Made by a program: the position numbers and the translations under genes
Part shown: piece after piece, positions 23,031 through 36,370 of the stretch
How the letters are laid out: every line of letters begins with the position of its first letter
How positions within the stretch are numbered: position 1 is the stretch's first letter
Notes under the pieces: generated by a model
What the model was told of the DNA's origin: nothing
Database searches by the model: none
The model's input: the letters and a program-made list of their open reading frames with translations, nothing else
From: Mesostigma viride
Taxonomy: Eukaryota > Streptophyta > Mesostigmatophyceae > Mesostigmatales > Mesostigmataceae
Direction: 5' to 3'
Length of the DNA stretch: 64,000 nucleotides
Assembly: GCA_009746045.1 (NCBI GenBank)
Contig: RPFO01000579.1
Location: 1,422,564 to 1,486,563, forward strand

Positions 23031-23660
23031 GCATGTTCAGCCCAGTTCAGGCTGTACGGTCAGTGTTGGGGGTCGGTGAATGAGTTCTCAATGGAATTCT
23101 CAATGGAATGCCGCAACAGCCCATTTTCATTGAGAATGCAAGTCCTTTTCGCATGTTCAGCCCAGTTCAGGCTGTACGGTCAGTGTTGGGGGTCGGTGAA
23201 TGAGTTCTCAATGGAATTCTCAATGGAATGCCGTTACAGCCCATTTTCATTGAGAATGCAAGACCTTTTTGCATGTTCAGCCCAGTTCAGGCTGTACGGT
23301 CAGTGTTGGGGGTCGGTGAATGAGTTCTCAATGGAATTCTCAATGGAATGCCGTTACAGCCCATTTTCATTGAGAATGCAAGACCTTTTTGCATGTTCAG
23401 CCCAGTTCAGGCTGTACGGTCAGTGTTGGGGGTCGGTGAATGAGTTCTCAATGGAATTCTCAATGGAATGCCGTTACAGCCCATTTTCATTGAGAATGCA
23501 AGACCTTTTTGCATGTTCAGCCCAGTTCAGGCTGTACGGTCAGTGTTGGGGGTCGGTGAATGAGTTCTCAATGGAATTCTCAATGGAATGCCGTTACAGC
23601 CCATTTTCATTGAGAATGCAAGACCTTTTTGCATGTTCAGGCTTTACGGTCAGTGTTGGG
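23031..23660. repeat. Left subterminal minisatellite, 120-bp period
   Basis: Five full units and a partial one, in exact 120-bp register (for example positions 23041, 23161, 23281, 23401, 23521), almost identical after the first. Because 120 is divisible by three, an open frame of 40-residue repeats runs through it (22998-23669); this is probably incidental. Confidence 0.95.
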
Positions 23661-23998
23661 GGTCGGTGAATGAATTCTGAATGGAACTCTCATGCGCCGC
23701 GCTGAGGCGGCGGAAGATCGAGCCACAAACGAGGCAGGAGAGGCATAATTGGGAGAGGCGTGCCAACATAATTGCGAGAGCTGCCATGGGCGGTCGTGAA
23801 GACTATTGGAGGCGCCGTGACGAAAATGGTGGGGGGCGCTGGAATTTTCTGTCGTTGGAAATTGAAAAAGACCCTTGCCCCAGGCCCCCTGTTTTAGCCG
23901 GGGATGAGGCAGCTTGCTGGAGAATGTTCGTTGCCGTTTTGGTGTTGCTGCTCTTACGTCCCGACCACCAGGGGCCTGTCTCGTACAAGGGGAATTGA

Positions 23999-26900
23999 TG
24001 CCCAGGCAGCGTCGATTCCCCTTGTACGAGGCCTACAACGTCGTAGTAGACGTTGATCATGACGATCAGGTCGACCATCTGGATATCGGCAGTGATGACG
24101 ATGATGATGTAGGTGGTGGGTGCCGTACAGCAGGATTCAAATCATCAGCAACAACAGTACTGAAATACGCCTGTAATGCCCATGTGATCGCGGCAGAGCT
24201 GCGCGGGCGGTGTTGTAAACATAGATGCATACAAGATCCCCAGAGCCCCCTGTCATCCTTTGTAATATGGGAGGCGGCACGTAGCAAATATTGGGGGCTG
24301 TCCTGCAATGAACGCCGGCAGCTGGTGGTGGGGCTCTTTGTCGCTGCCGGCCTGGAGCATGTGACAGTCACCTTGCCAGAGTTTGGCCGACACCATGGGA
24401 AATACGAATGCTCGGTGCCGGTTGTGGCGGAGGTGCTGGTGCATGGGCGACGGCACCACGTGGAGGGGTGCCACCATGCGATACGACGCATGTTTGGCAT
24501 CGCCCACTCCACGTGGAGGACATACATGGCCGTCGCCAAGGCGGCCTGCAAGCTTGATCACGAAGTCTGGGAGGCGGACACCCTCGACGCCGTGGGGTGT
24601 GAAATACCAGGAATCTCTCACGGTAAGAAGACATGCTATCGTTCTGCCCTTCCTCCTTTTGGATGCAATTCACCTTATTGCTGCCCTGTTTTGAGAAATC
24701 TGTATGAGAAATGCTACTGTGCCTGGCAAGCCAAAAAAAAAATTTTCCCCTCGCGGGGGGCGCTGGAAAACGGCAAAGGCTCCGCTACGCCCGCCCAAAG
24801 GCGGCGGGCTCCGCTTTGCCTTTGCCGTTTTCCAGCGCCCCCCGCGAGGGGAAAATTTTTTTTTGGCTTGCCAGGCACATTTATTGTTGTTTCATTACTA
24901 TGTTTAATACCTGATGTTGCTCTCGCGTGTGCATGTTGAGGATGACCCTGCATGGATAACTTATATTCTTGATGCCTCTGTTGGTAAACTTGTCCATGTG
25001 ATGTGTGCCTTGTGCAATGCAGGCGCTGGCAAACGCGAGCCGAGTGTTGTGCAACAGCGTAAAGAATGGGCTGTGGACTGGATTGCGGCATACGTGCAGA
25101 CGAATGGCTGCCGCGATCCCACACGCGACAATGTATTGCTGCTAGAGAAAGAGAACTTGAAAAACCTGTGGGAGCAGCAGTATTGTATGGATTGCATCGC
25201 GGTATGGGGCAACCCAACGGAGTCGAAAATGATGTACAAGTACACGGCCTTCACCATTCTGTGGAACGACGTCTGCGAGGGCAAATACAGCGACGGCTTG
25301 AAAATAGAGATGCAGAAAAACCGGCGCAATGTGGGGATTTGTGGGCACTGTGTGCTGTACCGTACCCTCCGTGCGGCAGCGGGAACCAATCGGGAGCAGC
25401 TGGAGCGCATCACCCTGGAGCGGAATCGCCACCTGGCTGCCGTGCGAGTTGCGCGGCGCGAGTTTTGGAAGCGCCGCCGTGAGGGTGTGGATTGGCAGAT
25501 CATATCCCTTGCGTGCGATAAGATCGACAGCAACAAGTCATACGTGCCGCACATGTGCGCGAAACACGAGGGTTGGGAAAACGGAATAAACACATTGTTT
25601 CGTTTCTCTCTCTTTTGTGTCGCAGCCCACGGGTGGAAAACTTGTTTCTTCCAGGTGCTCCCCTGGGTGGCTGTGGCAGATCAGTCGGGGGGCATCACCG
25701 TCACGCTGCTCATGTGGGTGCTCTGTGAGCTCATCAAGGCCAAGCCTTGGGAGGGGAAGGGGCTGCCGATGCCTGATACCCTCCACCTGCAACTCGACGG
25801 GGGATCTGAAAATCGCAACGACACGGTGCTGCTGTGGGCGTGGTGGCTGGTGGCGTCGGGCTTGTTCGCGCGTGTCGAGATTCATCGCCTGCCAAGGGGG
25901 CACACCCATCTCGACATCGATCAGAAATTCGGACAAGTTTGGGGGTACTTCAAGCTGGGGGCCAACGCACTGAAGGGTGCGGTGTGGCACACAGTGGAGG
26001 AGTATGGGGAAGCGGTCGTTGCCGCGTTTCGGCGTTCGGACACGTCGGACCTGGGTCGCACCACGCCCGCAGGCACGGTCTGCTGGACCATGGGCGCCGC
26101 CTACAACATCGCTGCGTGGCTCATGCTCTTGAAAGAGCCGGAGCTCGCGAACTGGGCGATGTCAACGGATTGGGTGGAAAACCCGCTGACGGGGGAGGCA
26201 GAAAAAAACACAAAGTCCTGCAAGGTTCACCATCTGATGTTGCGGCGTGCTGCGGACGGGGAAGTCTACTTGTGGTATAAATTCCATGACTTGCTCGAGT
26301 GGAGGCCGGACGGCGCCGACGGCGAGCACCCGCTGTGGACTAGGGAACACGACGACAAGGAGTTGTATGGGGTATTGGTGGTGGACGGGGAGAAGGTGGA
26401 GCGCGCACTTGGGACGGTGCCCTCGCTAGCAGGCTTGGATTTGGACTTCCTGGAGGGCAAGATGCCAGGAATCCAGAGAAAGATCAAGGGCTTGATGGCT
26501 GGAGGATACGCGCAGTATTTAAAGAAGGAGGGCATGGACAAGTGGGAGGCCTTCTGGCCTCTTGTTCCAACTGGTGTGGCCACCGTGCCTGCTGAATGGC
26601 AGCCCCCCAAGTGGCCAACTAGAGCGGAAATCCAGGCGCTGCGGCGACCCAATCAGAGCGGAGCAGGCCCGAGTGCCACCACTGACCTGGATGCGGAAAC
26701 GCGTCTAGCATTGGAGGGTGCTCGTTGCTTCGTGCCGCTGGTTGACCCCGTTGTCCACGCGGGGCGGCCCGCTGCTGTGCGACGCGCAGAGGATGCAGCG
26801 GTCGCGCTAAAGCAAGCATCCGCTGCAGCATGGGAGGGCATCGAGGTGGGGAAGCCGGTGATGTGTCAACATCCGGGGCTAAAGGACGGCTGCGATCTTC

Positions 26901-27679
26901 TGTGCAGCCCCCTAATGCCTTTCACTCCTTTGCTGTACGCGGTGGCCCGCAACATCACCGGCGACTTATCGCCAGACGCCGTGGTTGAACTTGAGTGCTA
27001 CGGCTCGCACTCGTACACAACGCGGTTTTCGCCCTTCAGCCCGAGCTCGGCCCATTTCCCCCTGCCCGCCGCCACAAGGACAGGTACCCACACATTTTCA
27101 GTGAAGGCAAGCACAATCGTCTTGTCTTCGTGGCGTGCGGGGGGGGGCAAGGTGCGCCGGGTGGGCTTGACAAGCAGTGGCACATTGACGCAGCACACGA
27201 AGGATGCTGTTGTTGGGCTCTCGCTCGACTGGATTCAGTGGGATGGGTACGGAACCCCGGCGATGGCGGAGAAGACGGCGGTGGGACTTTTCAAATCGCG
27301 TGTCATGGACGTGCCAGAGCCGGAATGGTTGGTGGGGACCCTGGTATGCAAGATATTTTCGGGCCCCAACTCGGGGGAGAAGCGGTATCATGGCCATGTG
27401 ACGGCCTTTAGTAAGGAGCACGACATGGCCCATCTGCTATACTCCGATGGCGACGATGAAATAGTGGGATTTGATGAGGTGCAGGCTGCGCTTTGCGCAT
27501 GCCCCGGTGTGCAGTTGCCAAATCTTCCACCTGCGAGCATTGCGCGAGGGAAGGCGGACATTACTGAGTGCATTCGCAAGCAGGTCGCCCAGCGGTCCAC
27601 GGCAATGAAGCAAGCCAAGGCCACCCCGCGCCACAAGCGCCGGCCTCCCATCATTCCTGATTCAGACTCTGATGACTAG
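23999..27679 (+). CDS. DUF7869-type putative transposase with Tudor-like C-terminal domain (multi-exon)
   Basis: Probable start ATG at 23999 (MPRQRRFPLYEAY); first exon to about 24622, main exon from about 25022 to 27679. The N-terminal part has a CCKHRC cysteine cluster and a helical stretch (IRRMFGIAHSTWRTYMAVAK). The core contains LHLQLDGGSENRND (about 25787-25830), a second motif RGHTHLDIDQKFGQVW (about 25894-25941), typical of the DUF7869 family of eukaryotic mobile-element proteins. Near the C-terminus (27325-27490) VGTLVCKIFSG, YHGHVTAFS and YSDGDDEIV resemble a Tudor/chromatin-reader fold. The tail is basic then acidic. Donor GTAAGA at 24623 and acceptor GCAG at 25022 bracket a gap holding a 162-bp palindrome, but the phases do not join simply. 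A second short intron may lie at 25571-25627. Confidence 0.65.
24718..24880. mobile_element. Foldback (MITE-like) palindrome
   Basis: A nearly perfect inverted repeat of about 70 bp arms beginning TGTGCCTGGCAAGCC, with a short centre around 24790-24810. It lies in the probable first intron of the DUF7869-type gene. The GC-rich arms would form a strong hairpin. Confidence 0.85.
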
Positions 27680-27935
27680 CCTTGCCGCATGTGGCTTTTA
27701 ATTTTTCATGGCTGCCCTACCTTCTCGGTGCATGCTTTGCGGCTAGCAGCCTTGTGATCAACACATTCCGTGTCTTATGACCTTGGTTCATAGGTTTATT
27801 ACATGTCCTTACAATTGGTAGAACATATATCAAATGGGATAAAACCATATTTGGGTGAACAGGTTTCATGGCTCATGGCTCATCTATTTTTTTTCAATGG
27901 GATATGACGTAAAAGCTGGCAATGTGCATTTTCTA
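27680..27935. other. 3' flank of the DUF7869-type gene
   Basis: AT-rich noncoding sequence between the stop codon and the right-hand minisatellite; no distinct poly(A) signal is obvious. Confidence 0.4.
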
Positions 27936-29000
27936 AATGCTGCCTGCAAGAATCCAGCCTGAAATGAGTTCATTTGTTCACTATTCATATTTGTTTCATG
28001 GAAGTTAACCGAGAAAATCACGAAAAACTGCACATGTATGCTGTCACATGTCACCATTTGAGCTCAGAATGAGCCCAATTTTTGTGGGTGGTCTATTTTC
28101 ATGGTCTAGATGCTGCCTGCAAGAATCCAGCCTGAAATGAGTTCATTTGTTCACTATTCATATTTGTTTCATGTAAGAAAAGGGGGAAAATGACGAAAAA
28201 CTGCACATGTATGCTGTCACATGTCACCATTTGAGCTCAGAATGAGCCCAATTTTTGTGGGTGGTCTATTTTCATGGTATAAATGCTGCCTGCAAGAATC
28301 CAGCCTGATATGAGTTCATTTGTTCACTATTCATATTTGTTTCATGTAAGAAAAGGGGGAAAATGACGAAAAACTGCACATGTATGCTGTCACATGTCAC
28401 CATTTGAGCTCAGAATGAGCCCAATTTTTGTGGGTGGTCTATTTTCATGGTATAAATGCTGCCTGCAAGAATCCAGCCTGAAATGAGTTCATTTGTCCAC
28501 TATTCATATTTGTTTCATGTAAGTAAAGGGGGAAAATGACGAAAAACTGCACATGTATGCTGTCACATGTCACCATTTGAGCTCAGAATGAGCCCAAATT
28601 TTGTGGGTGGTCTATTTTCATGGTCTACATGCTGCCTGCAAGAATCCAGCCTGATATGACTTCATTTGTTCACTATTCATATTTGTTTCATGTAAGAAAA
28701 GGGGGAAAATGACGAAAAACTGCACATGTATGCTGTCACATGTCACCATTTGAGCTCAGAATGAGCCCAATTTTTGTGGGTGGTCTATTTTCATGGTCTA
28801 CATGCTGCCTGCAAGAATCCAGCCTGAAATGAGTTCATTTGTCCACTATTCATATTTGTTTCATGTAAGTAAAGGGGGAAAATGACGAAAAACTGCACAT
28901 GTATGCTGTCACATGTCACCATTTGAGCTCAGAATGAGCCCAATTTTTGTGGGTGGTCTATTTTCATGGTCTACATGCTGCCTGCAACAGTCCAGCTTTA
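27936..29000. repeat. Right subterminal minisatellite, 173-bp period
   Basis: TGCCTGC landmarks fall at 27941, 28114, 28287, 28460, 28633, 28806 and 28979, an exact 173-bp period over six units. Units differ by a few substitutions (for example TCTAGAT, TATAAAT, TCTACAT variants). Confidence 0.96.
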
Positions 29001-29080
29001 GGTACCCTCAGATCTGAAAGATTTTTTTTTTACTCATTTGAAGACTTGTGAAATTGAGCAAACACTTATGAATCCCCTCT

Positions 29081-29679
29081 GACTATACTTGACATCTGTC
29101 ACGTACCCCAGTACCCAAAGTACCTATCTAGGGAAACGTATGCGACTCGACTAGCATTCCTATCTGCATAGCCCACTTGGTATTTATATTCACATACCAA
29201 CGTAGGTTTACAAGGCTTATTCATACGTTGTATTCACAATGCCTTTGAGACTTAGTCTGCAGCAAAGCATGGAGACTAACTCTAGTATTGTTTTATTCTT
29301 TATTTCTTATGCAGGTCTGCTGCACCCCCAACATTATTGTTATTGTTTTTAAGTTGATTAGGGGTACAAAAGAGACATGGCTGGGTGAGCCAGGTTGGTT
29401 ACAGCTGGCCGCTGTTCTGGCCATGCAGGTGTTGGATTGCACATTAAATAAGGTGTACACAGCTGGCTGGTTTGGCCAGGTAGTGGAGCACACATTAAAT
29501 AAAGTGGATACAAGGCTTGTGCCCTCAAGCTTCAAATGGATAGAAATCTGACCTAGGCAGCAGTCTCACACCCCACAGCAAATGTGTTGAATTTTACGGC
29601 GCCCAGCAGCTATCGCTGTGGTAGGGGGGTGTGGTGGTTGTGTACTGAGCTGTAGCCAGACAGTTTATTCATACACAGT
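29081..29679. other. Spacer between the DUF7869 element and the Copia-type element
   Basis: No gene seen. CACATTAAATAA(G/A)GTG occurs twice (about 29439 and 29491). A Copia 3' LTR would be expected here, but no match to any upstream sequence was found. Confidence 0.4.
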
Positions 29680-29684
29680 GACAC

Positions 29685-30197
29685 GGATACCATATGGATT
29701 CATATTGTCAAATAGTAGCTGGTATTGTGGACCAGCTGCATCCCTCAGCTTGGTTAAGGCATCTGCTGGGTTTTCTTCATCTTCCACATGATGCCAGCTC
29801 GGGAGAAGTAGGTGGCCTCCTGTTTGAGGATCACCCAATCCAGGTCAGTGTGGACAGCAGCAGAAACAGATTTCTTGGTTAGAAAACTGATCACAGAGTA
29901 GCTGTCAGTATAGAGATGTGAGATGACATTGCATGTGCTGCCTGCCTGGGTTTGTAGCCAGGTGAGCATATGCTGCAGGGAACGAGCATGCAATGCAGCA
30001 GACACCACAGCACGACATTCAGCTGAGTTGCTGCTGCCAGGTTTTCTGCGGTGTAGTCTGCTGTACCAGGAAGTGAGGGACATGTAATCTGACCTGTTGG
30101 TGAGAAAAAACAGCCCTGATTCCCGAGCCCCCATCTGATTGATTGTTCTGCTCTCCATGGAGCTGTCCATGACACTGTGGATGTGAATGTCTTCCAT
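29685..30197 (-). pseudogene. Copia RNase H domain
   Basis: The translation contains DYMSLTSWYSRLH, SSNSAECRAVVSAAL and LYTDSYSVISFL, which match the three catalytic blocks of Copia-type RNase H (Asp/Ser-Trp, the E in SSxxAE, and the DS/DN block). A further segment in a neighbouring frame reads ENPADALTKL at about 29740-29765, the ADxLTK signature that ends Copia polyproteins, so a frameshift lies near 29765. RNase H removes template RNA during cDNA synthesis. Confidence 0.8.
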
Positions 30198-30305
30198 CAG
30201 ATTCAGACCATGGAGGATGAGGGGAGGGCAATCATTGCCCCAACTTCCTGATTTGACTGCATTTGATTTTGACTAGAACATCATGGGTGACCCTGCTTAT
30301 GACAG

Positions 30306-31340
30306 CTAAGGGAGCCCCACAGATGCATGGCTGACCACCACCCCAGCTTGCCCTGAACAGTGGCACACATGTGTAGGGGGAGGTAGTTGTGTTGCAGCAG
30401 ATCTAGACAATCTTGAATATATTCTGCAGGAGGAGAGAGAGAGCAGACCCACTGTCAGATCCTGCTGCCTGTGCAGCTGCAGCATGATGCCACAGAAGTG
30501 GATGGGGGTTGTGCTCAATTCCACCTGTTTGCCAATCTCATATGATTCCTGGACCTGCTGAATAAATTTTTCCTCCTCAGCTCTAGGCCCACAAATGAGT
30601 TGGTCATCTCCATGCCACACAAAGAACAGCAGTCCAGAGGGGGTGGGTACAACAAAAAAGCATGGGTCCAGGTCATCATACGTGGCCTTGAGCTTTTTGA
30701 ATACTTCCTCTGCTGAGTCTCTGAAAATTTTGGGGGCACTGACAAGCCCTTCCACCCCAATGTTGATGATAAGGTGGGGCTCATCAATGTAAGGTTTCCA
30801 CACAGCTGGGGTGTCTACCACGTACACCTTCCCTTTCCACACAGATTCAGCCTTTTCTGGGTCCCCCCTGAGAAAGGCCCTTTTAATATCAGTGGCTTTG
30901 CAGACAAAGTCTTGGCCTGCATTGAGGTTGTGGAGGAACAGGGAGAGCATGATCCTGAGTGAGGTTTGTTGCAGCCCAGGTGTGTAAGTTTCCCCTTTTG
31001 GCAGGTGGAGGTCCCCTTTAATTCTGTGACACATGGTCTGGCATGGAAATTGGGGAGCCCACTTTTTGTGGTTTTTGTTTGAGAACAAATTTTAATCTGA
31101 GCTTTTTGGCTCCCTCTGGCACATCCCATGAAGGGGTGACAGGCGGTTTGTATTGAGGGTTTTGGGGGTTGGGCAGGACCCATTCCTGCCTGGCTTGGTG
31201 GACAATGGCCATCAGCCACTTGGTAAACCCTTTTTGTGTTTTGCATTCTTGTATGACGTGGGAGATTTGTTTGGTGGGTGAGTGCATGGCTATGTCCCAC
31301 TTACCCAGCCCAAAGGCTGAGGGATGGAGGAACTGGCTGT
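30306..31340 (-). pseudogene. Copia reverse transcriptase
   Basis: Typical Copia RT features: KATDIKRAFLRGD (first catalytic Asp region, about 30880-30915), a DLDPCFFV segment and FFVWHGDDQLICGP (about 30590-30630), where the usual YVDD is HGDD. The upstream frame 31018-31344 carries the linker and start of RT (YKPPVTPSWDVPEGAKKL). The two frames overlap at 31018-31088, so a frameshift or recoding separates them. The C-terminal end after about 30420 loses similarity. Confidence 0.8.
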
Positions 31341-31380
31341 GCACTAACTTGTCCAGATCAGGGATCTCCCCTGGTGCATA

Positions 31381-31845
31381 TTAAGTGTTGACTGCCTTGA
31401 TGACAGCATCCATACCAGGGACAATACTGGAGAGAGGGATTTTAAAGTGGTCCAGAGGAACTGCACCCACCCCTGTGACACTGAGCTCATTAGCTGAGAT
31501 AAGCACCCCAGGATAGGATACAAAAGGTTCCCCCAACAAGGTGTTACCAGAGTACCCTGCCACCACCTGGAAGGGTGTCTGAATACCAAGTATAGGAATT
31601 AACACTTGTCCCACTACATCCAGTGAGCTTTGGCCTGAGAAATCCTGCACCCGTGCCCAAGGAGAAGGTGCAATCTCAAGACCAGGGATGGCTTGTGCAC
31701 TGATCACACTGACCTGTGCCTGAGTGTCTATTGCCAGGGTCCAGGGGTCGTGACTAGTGCACACAGCTGAGACTTTTGCCAGCCCTTCGGCCACAGCAGC
31801 TTGTTGCTTATGTGACCTGTGTAATGCTTGCAAGGCGACTGCCAA
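31381..31845 (-). CDS. Retropepsin-like aspartic protease domain placed after integrase
   Basis: WTLAIDTQAQVSVISAQAI (about residues 35-53) fits the active-site loop of retropepsins (D-T/S-G-A, here DTQA), with later strands GQVLIPILGIQTPFQVVAG and NTLLGEPFVS resembling the flap and ILG region. The Gly-to-Gln change at the active-site loop is unusual. The domain lies downstream of integrase and upstream of RT on the minus strand, unlike the Copia order (protease first). No other protease-like segment lies between the CCHC knuckle and integrase. Confidence 0.6.
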   Translation of the reverse strand: MAVALQALHRSHKQQAAVAEGLAKVSAVCTSHDPWTLAIDTQAQVSVISAQAIPGLEIAPSPWARVQDFSGQSSLDVVGQVLIPILGIQTPFQVVAGYSGNTLLGEPFVSYPGVLISANELSVTGVGAVPLDHFKIPLSSIVPGMDAVIKAVNT

Positions 31846-32117
31846 TCTTGACCCGTCAGAGCGGGAGGGTTGGCAGACAATTTGGTGCCTTGGGGCTGAG
31901 CTAATGCTTCCAACCCAGCTACCTCGTGCCTGGTTAAGCTATCCCCAGGTTGTGAAGTGGGCCTGGCTTCACTGAGGGTGGAAGGGTTCACAGAGGGTGC
32001 TGTGGTGCTGTCAACAGCAGTGATTGGTGGCTCATGGGTACTGCTGGGCATGCTGGAGTTGCCAGATAGAAGTAGTGAGTCCATGCTTAAAGACTCTTCC
32101 CCAGGTACGTCTGCCAT
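31846..32117 (-). CDS. Ser/Thr/Pro-rich linker between integrase and protease
   Basis: A low-complexity region starting MADVPGEESLSMDSLL in a frame different from the integrase C-terminus, leading by another frame change into the protease domain. No fold is recognised. Confidence 0.4.
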
Positions 32118-33110
32118 GGGAGAATAATACTTCTATGACAGCTCACCCTGTGACGCTTTCCATTGATGTTGTGCTTGACATCCGCTGTCTTGCCATGTTT
32201 GGTAAATCCACGGATGGTAACTGGACCTAGCCAAGTTCCAACCTTACCAAAACTGTTTACCTTGTAGTAGAGGACTTGATCACCTTTTTGGAATACTGGC
32301 CTGGGATGGGTTTTATCTTTTTCTGCCAGTTTTGCTGAGGTTTGTTGGGCACGTGGAGTGTTGTACAGTGCTATCACCTCTGGAGGATATACACCTGCCT
32401 GCAGTCCTGCTGGGATTACCTCACCCCACTTGGCATGCAGGACAGGTCTCATGTTTAGGGTTGTGCACATTTCATGACACCCTGTCACAATAATAGACCC
32501 CTGAAGTAGCATCCTTGGAGGGATTTTTGGCTAGTAGGGTTTTGACAGATCTGATGGTTCTTTCAATGACCCCCTGACCCTCATGATCTTCCAGCCCAGC
32601 AATCTCTATTGCTTCACACCCTTCCAGGTCAGTCAGACAAGAAAATTGTTTGATCAAGCAAAATTCTGTCAACTGGGTAGAATCTGGGTAAAGCAATTAT
32701 CATGAATGCAACACGTAGCTGCCCTGCAGACATGCCAGGTAGGGGTTCCATTACTGTGAACCTGGACCATGAGTCTTTTAGGATCAGGTAGGGTTGGACA
32801 TCTTTGTTGATGAGCATTACATCCCCCACTATCATGCCTCTGGTGGTGGAGGGAGTTGCAGTATGCCATTTTTTATGTTTTGGGCTGTTAAACTGACATT
32901 CTTGTCTTGACAGTGTTGTCTAGCCAGTTTTACTGCATTCCTGAGTGGTTTGCCCATGCTACTACCCCCCAGCCGTCTGGCCAGTTCCTCAGCCACTGTT
33001 TCATGACCCATGGCTAAGTGCAGCTGGTGAGCAAGCTCCTTGATATCAATGGAGTTGTCAACAGTGGGGGTTAGTGCTTTTATGTAAGGTTCCAGTACAG
33101 GGTGTTGGGA
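32100..33110 (-). pseudogene. Integrase (zinc-binding, catalytic and C-terminal parts)
   Basis: N-terminal zinc-binding part: LAHQLHLAMGH and ARQHCQ (about 33050-32910). Catalytic core: GDVMLINKDVQPYLILKDSWSRF (first Asp, about 32820-32760), then HEGQGVIERTIRSVKTLL (catalytic Glu, about 32590-32540). The expected middle Asp lies in a frameshifted stretch near 32690. C-terminal region: GTWLGPVTIRGFTKHG (about 32230-32190), like a GPY/F-type module. Several frames are needed to read it through. Confidence 0.75.
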
Positions 33111-33299
33111 GGACAGTAATGTTGCTGCCTCAAAATCAATTATGCCCTGGCTGCTATCCCCAATGGTAATGAGATCATCATCCTCAGAGTAAGCAAGGTG
33201 AGAGAACTCACATTGGTTTGGGTAGCGAGGCCGGTTGCAGCGGCTGCCTGGCGGCCCCAGGGGATGATGTGCGTGCCAGCAGCCTGGGCAGAGATCCAC

Positions 33300-34860
<1,561 letters not shown>

Positions 34861-34884
34861 CACTAGGAAGTCGGAAAAAATTCG

Positions 34885-35275
34885 TCCTGAGATATCTTGA
34901 GATTGTCCTGAGTTTTTTTTTGAGAAATCCTGAGAAATCCTGAGAAATCCTGAGATATCTTGAGATTGTCCTGAGATTGTCTTGAGATTTTTCTTAATTT
35001 TTCCTGAGATTGTCCTGATTTTTCCTGATTTTTTTCGTCTTCACAAAATCTGGTAAATGCACACCTCGGGTCCTGAGATTTCTGGTGAAAAACTCAGGTC
35101 TTGAGATTTTGACTTTGTAGTGAAAATCTCAGGACAAAATCTCAGGACAATCTCAGGACAAAAAAACGAGTAGAATCTCAAGAAAATCTCAGGACAATCT
35201 CAGGACAAAAAAACGAGTAGAATCTCAAGAAAATCAAGAACATGCACAGGCAAATTCTCCAGCCATTCTGGGACA
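34885..35275. repeat. Left subterminal foldback repeats of the CACTA-like element
   Basis: Many TCCTGAGAT/TTGAGATTGT words in the left half and the complementary ATCTCAGGACAA words in the right half, so the region can fold on itself. Confidence 0.8.
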
Positions 35276-35830
35276 AAAAAATGGTGTTATCAGGGACCGT
35301 CAGAAATACAACAATGCAAGATGATTACAACAGGGGCATGACTCACAATCAGTGCATTTATTACATTGATAAATATTATTTAAAAAATCTTTTATTCATA
35401 GGCAAAAAATAAATCACAACAAAAAGAGGATTGTTTCTTCATCGTTTGGCAGATCTTGTAGATCATTTGGTTCTTCATTTACTCTGCCAAACTGTGCTTC
35501 GTTGCACATTTACCTGCACGCATAAACCAGGAAGGGGGAAAAACAGCATTAAACAGGACCATGATTAGAAACGCTGGGCTGCAGCATGTGCACATGTACA
35601 CCTAACCAGACCAAAGGCATAGCAAACAACATCATGCTCGGCATAAAAAGATACTTCTGACTGGTACAAAACATTGAAAGGGTGACCCAAGCGAAAGCCT
35701 AGCACCGCCATTATTGAGATGTGCAAGACCAAGAAACCACGACATTGCATATGACCGATGCATTGAAAAAGGGAAAACACGTTTATTAACTGTGAAGCTC
35801 CAGGGAAACTAGACTAAATTTCTTCAGGGC
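35276..35830. other. Noncoding stretch of the CACTA-like element
   Basis: AT-rich; no gene seen. Confidence 0.4.
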
Positions 35831-36370
35831 AAGGGACTAATTGAATTCAGCAAGCAAGCGTACATGCGCGCAAGGACGAGAGTGGCTAAATAAGGAAGCA
35901 AGGGCCTAACAAAGGAAGCAAGGGACTTATTAGATTCAGCAAGCAAGCAATTGCAAGCATGCAAGGAAGAGGGGCTAACACAGGAAGCAAGGGCCTAACA
36001 AAGGAATCAGGGGACTGATTCCATTCAGCAAGTGGTCAAGCATGCAGGGAAGGAACGGCCTAACCAAGTAGGCAAGGTCATATCAAAGGAAGCAAGGCAT
36101 TAATTAAATTCAGCAAGCATGCGAGGAAGAGTGGCTTACAAAGGAAGCATGGGACTAAGAAAGGAAGCAAGGGACTAAAGCAAGGAACTAATCAAATTCA
36201 GCAAGCGGCTAAACAACCAAGCAAGGGCCTAATCAAGGAAGAAAGCAACCACGCAAAGAAGCAAGCAAGCACGCAAAGACGGAAACAAGCATGCAAGGAA
36301 GCAAGGGGTTTATCGAACTCAGCAAGCAAGCATGCAAGGAAGCAAGGAGCAAGTGAGGGACCAAGGGACT
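35830..36370. repeat. Degenerate AAGCAAGGGACTAA / AGCAAGCAAGCATG repeats
   Basis: Repeated words such as GGAAGCAAGGGACTAA and ATTCAGCAAGCAAGC recur irregularly about ten times. Confidence 0.75.

Larger units (their letters stand above)
22979..29080 (+). mobile_element. Large DNA transposon encoding a DUF7869-type protein
   Basis: About 31 bp at each end form a perfect inverted repeat starting AGAGGGGATTCATAAGTGTT (22979) with its complement ending at 29080. Inside each end is a different tandem array: 120-bp units on the left, 173-bp units on the right. Between them is a multi-exon gene for a DUF7869-type protein. No clean target duplication was found. The superfamily is uncertain; DUF7869 proteins have an RNase H-like, DDE-type look. 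Confidence 0.7.

Noticed and set aside
22998-23669. Protein with 40-residue repeats
   Set aside because: The 120-bp minisatellite keeps a frame open by chance; units are conserved as DNA, including at synonymous positions.
29081-29679. Copia 3' LTR
   Set aside because: Expected by position, but no matching sequence exists on the other side of the element, so no LTR can be claimed.
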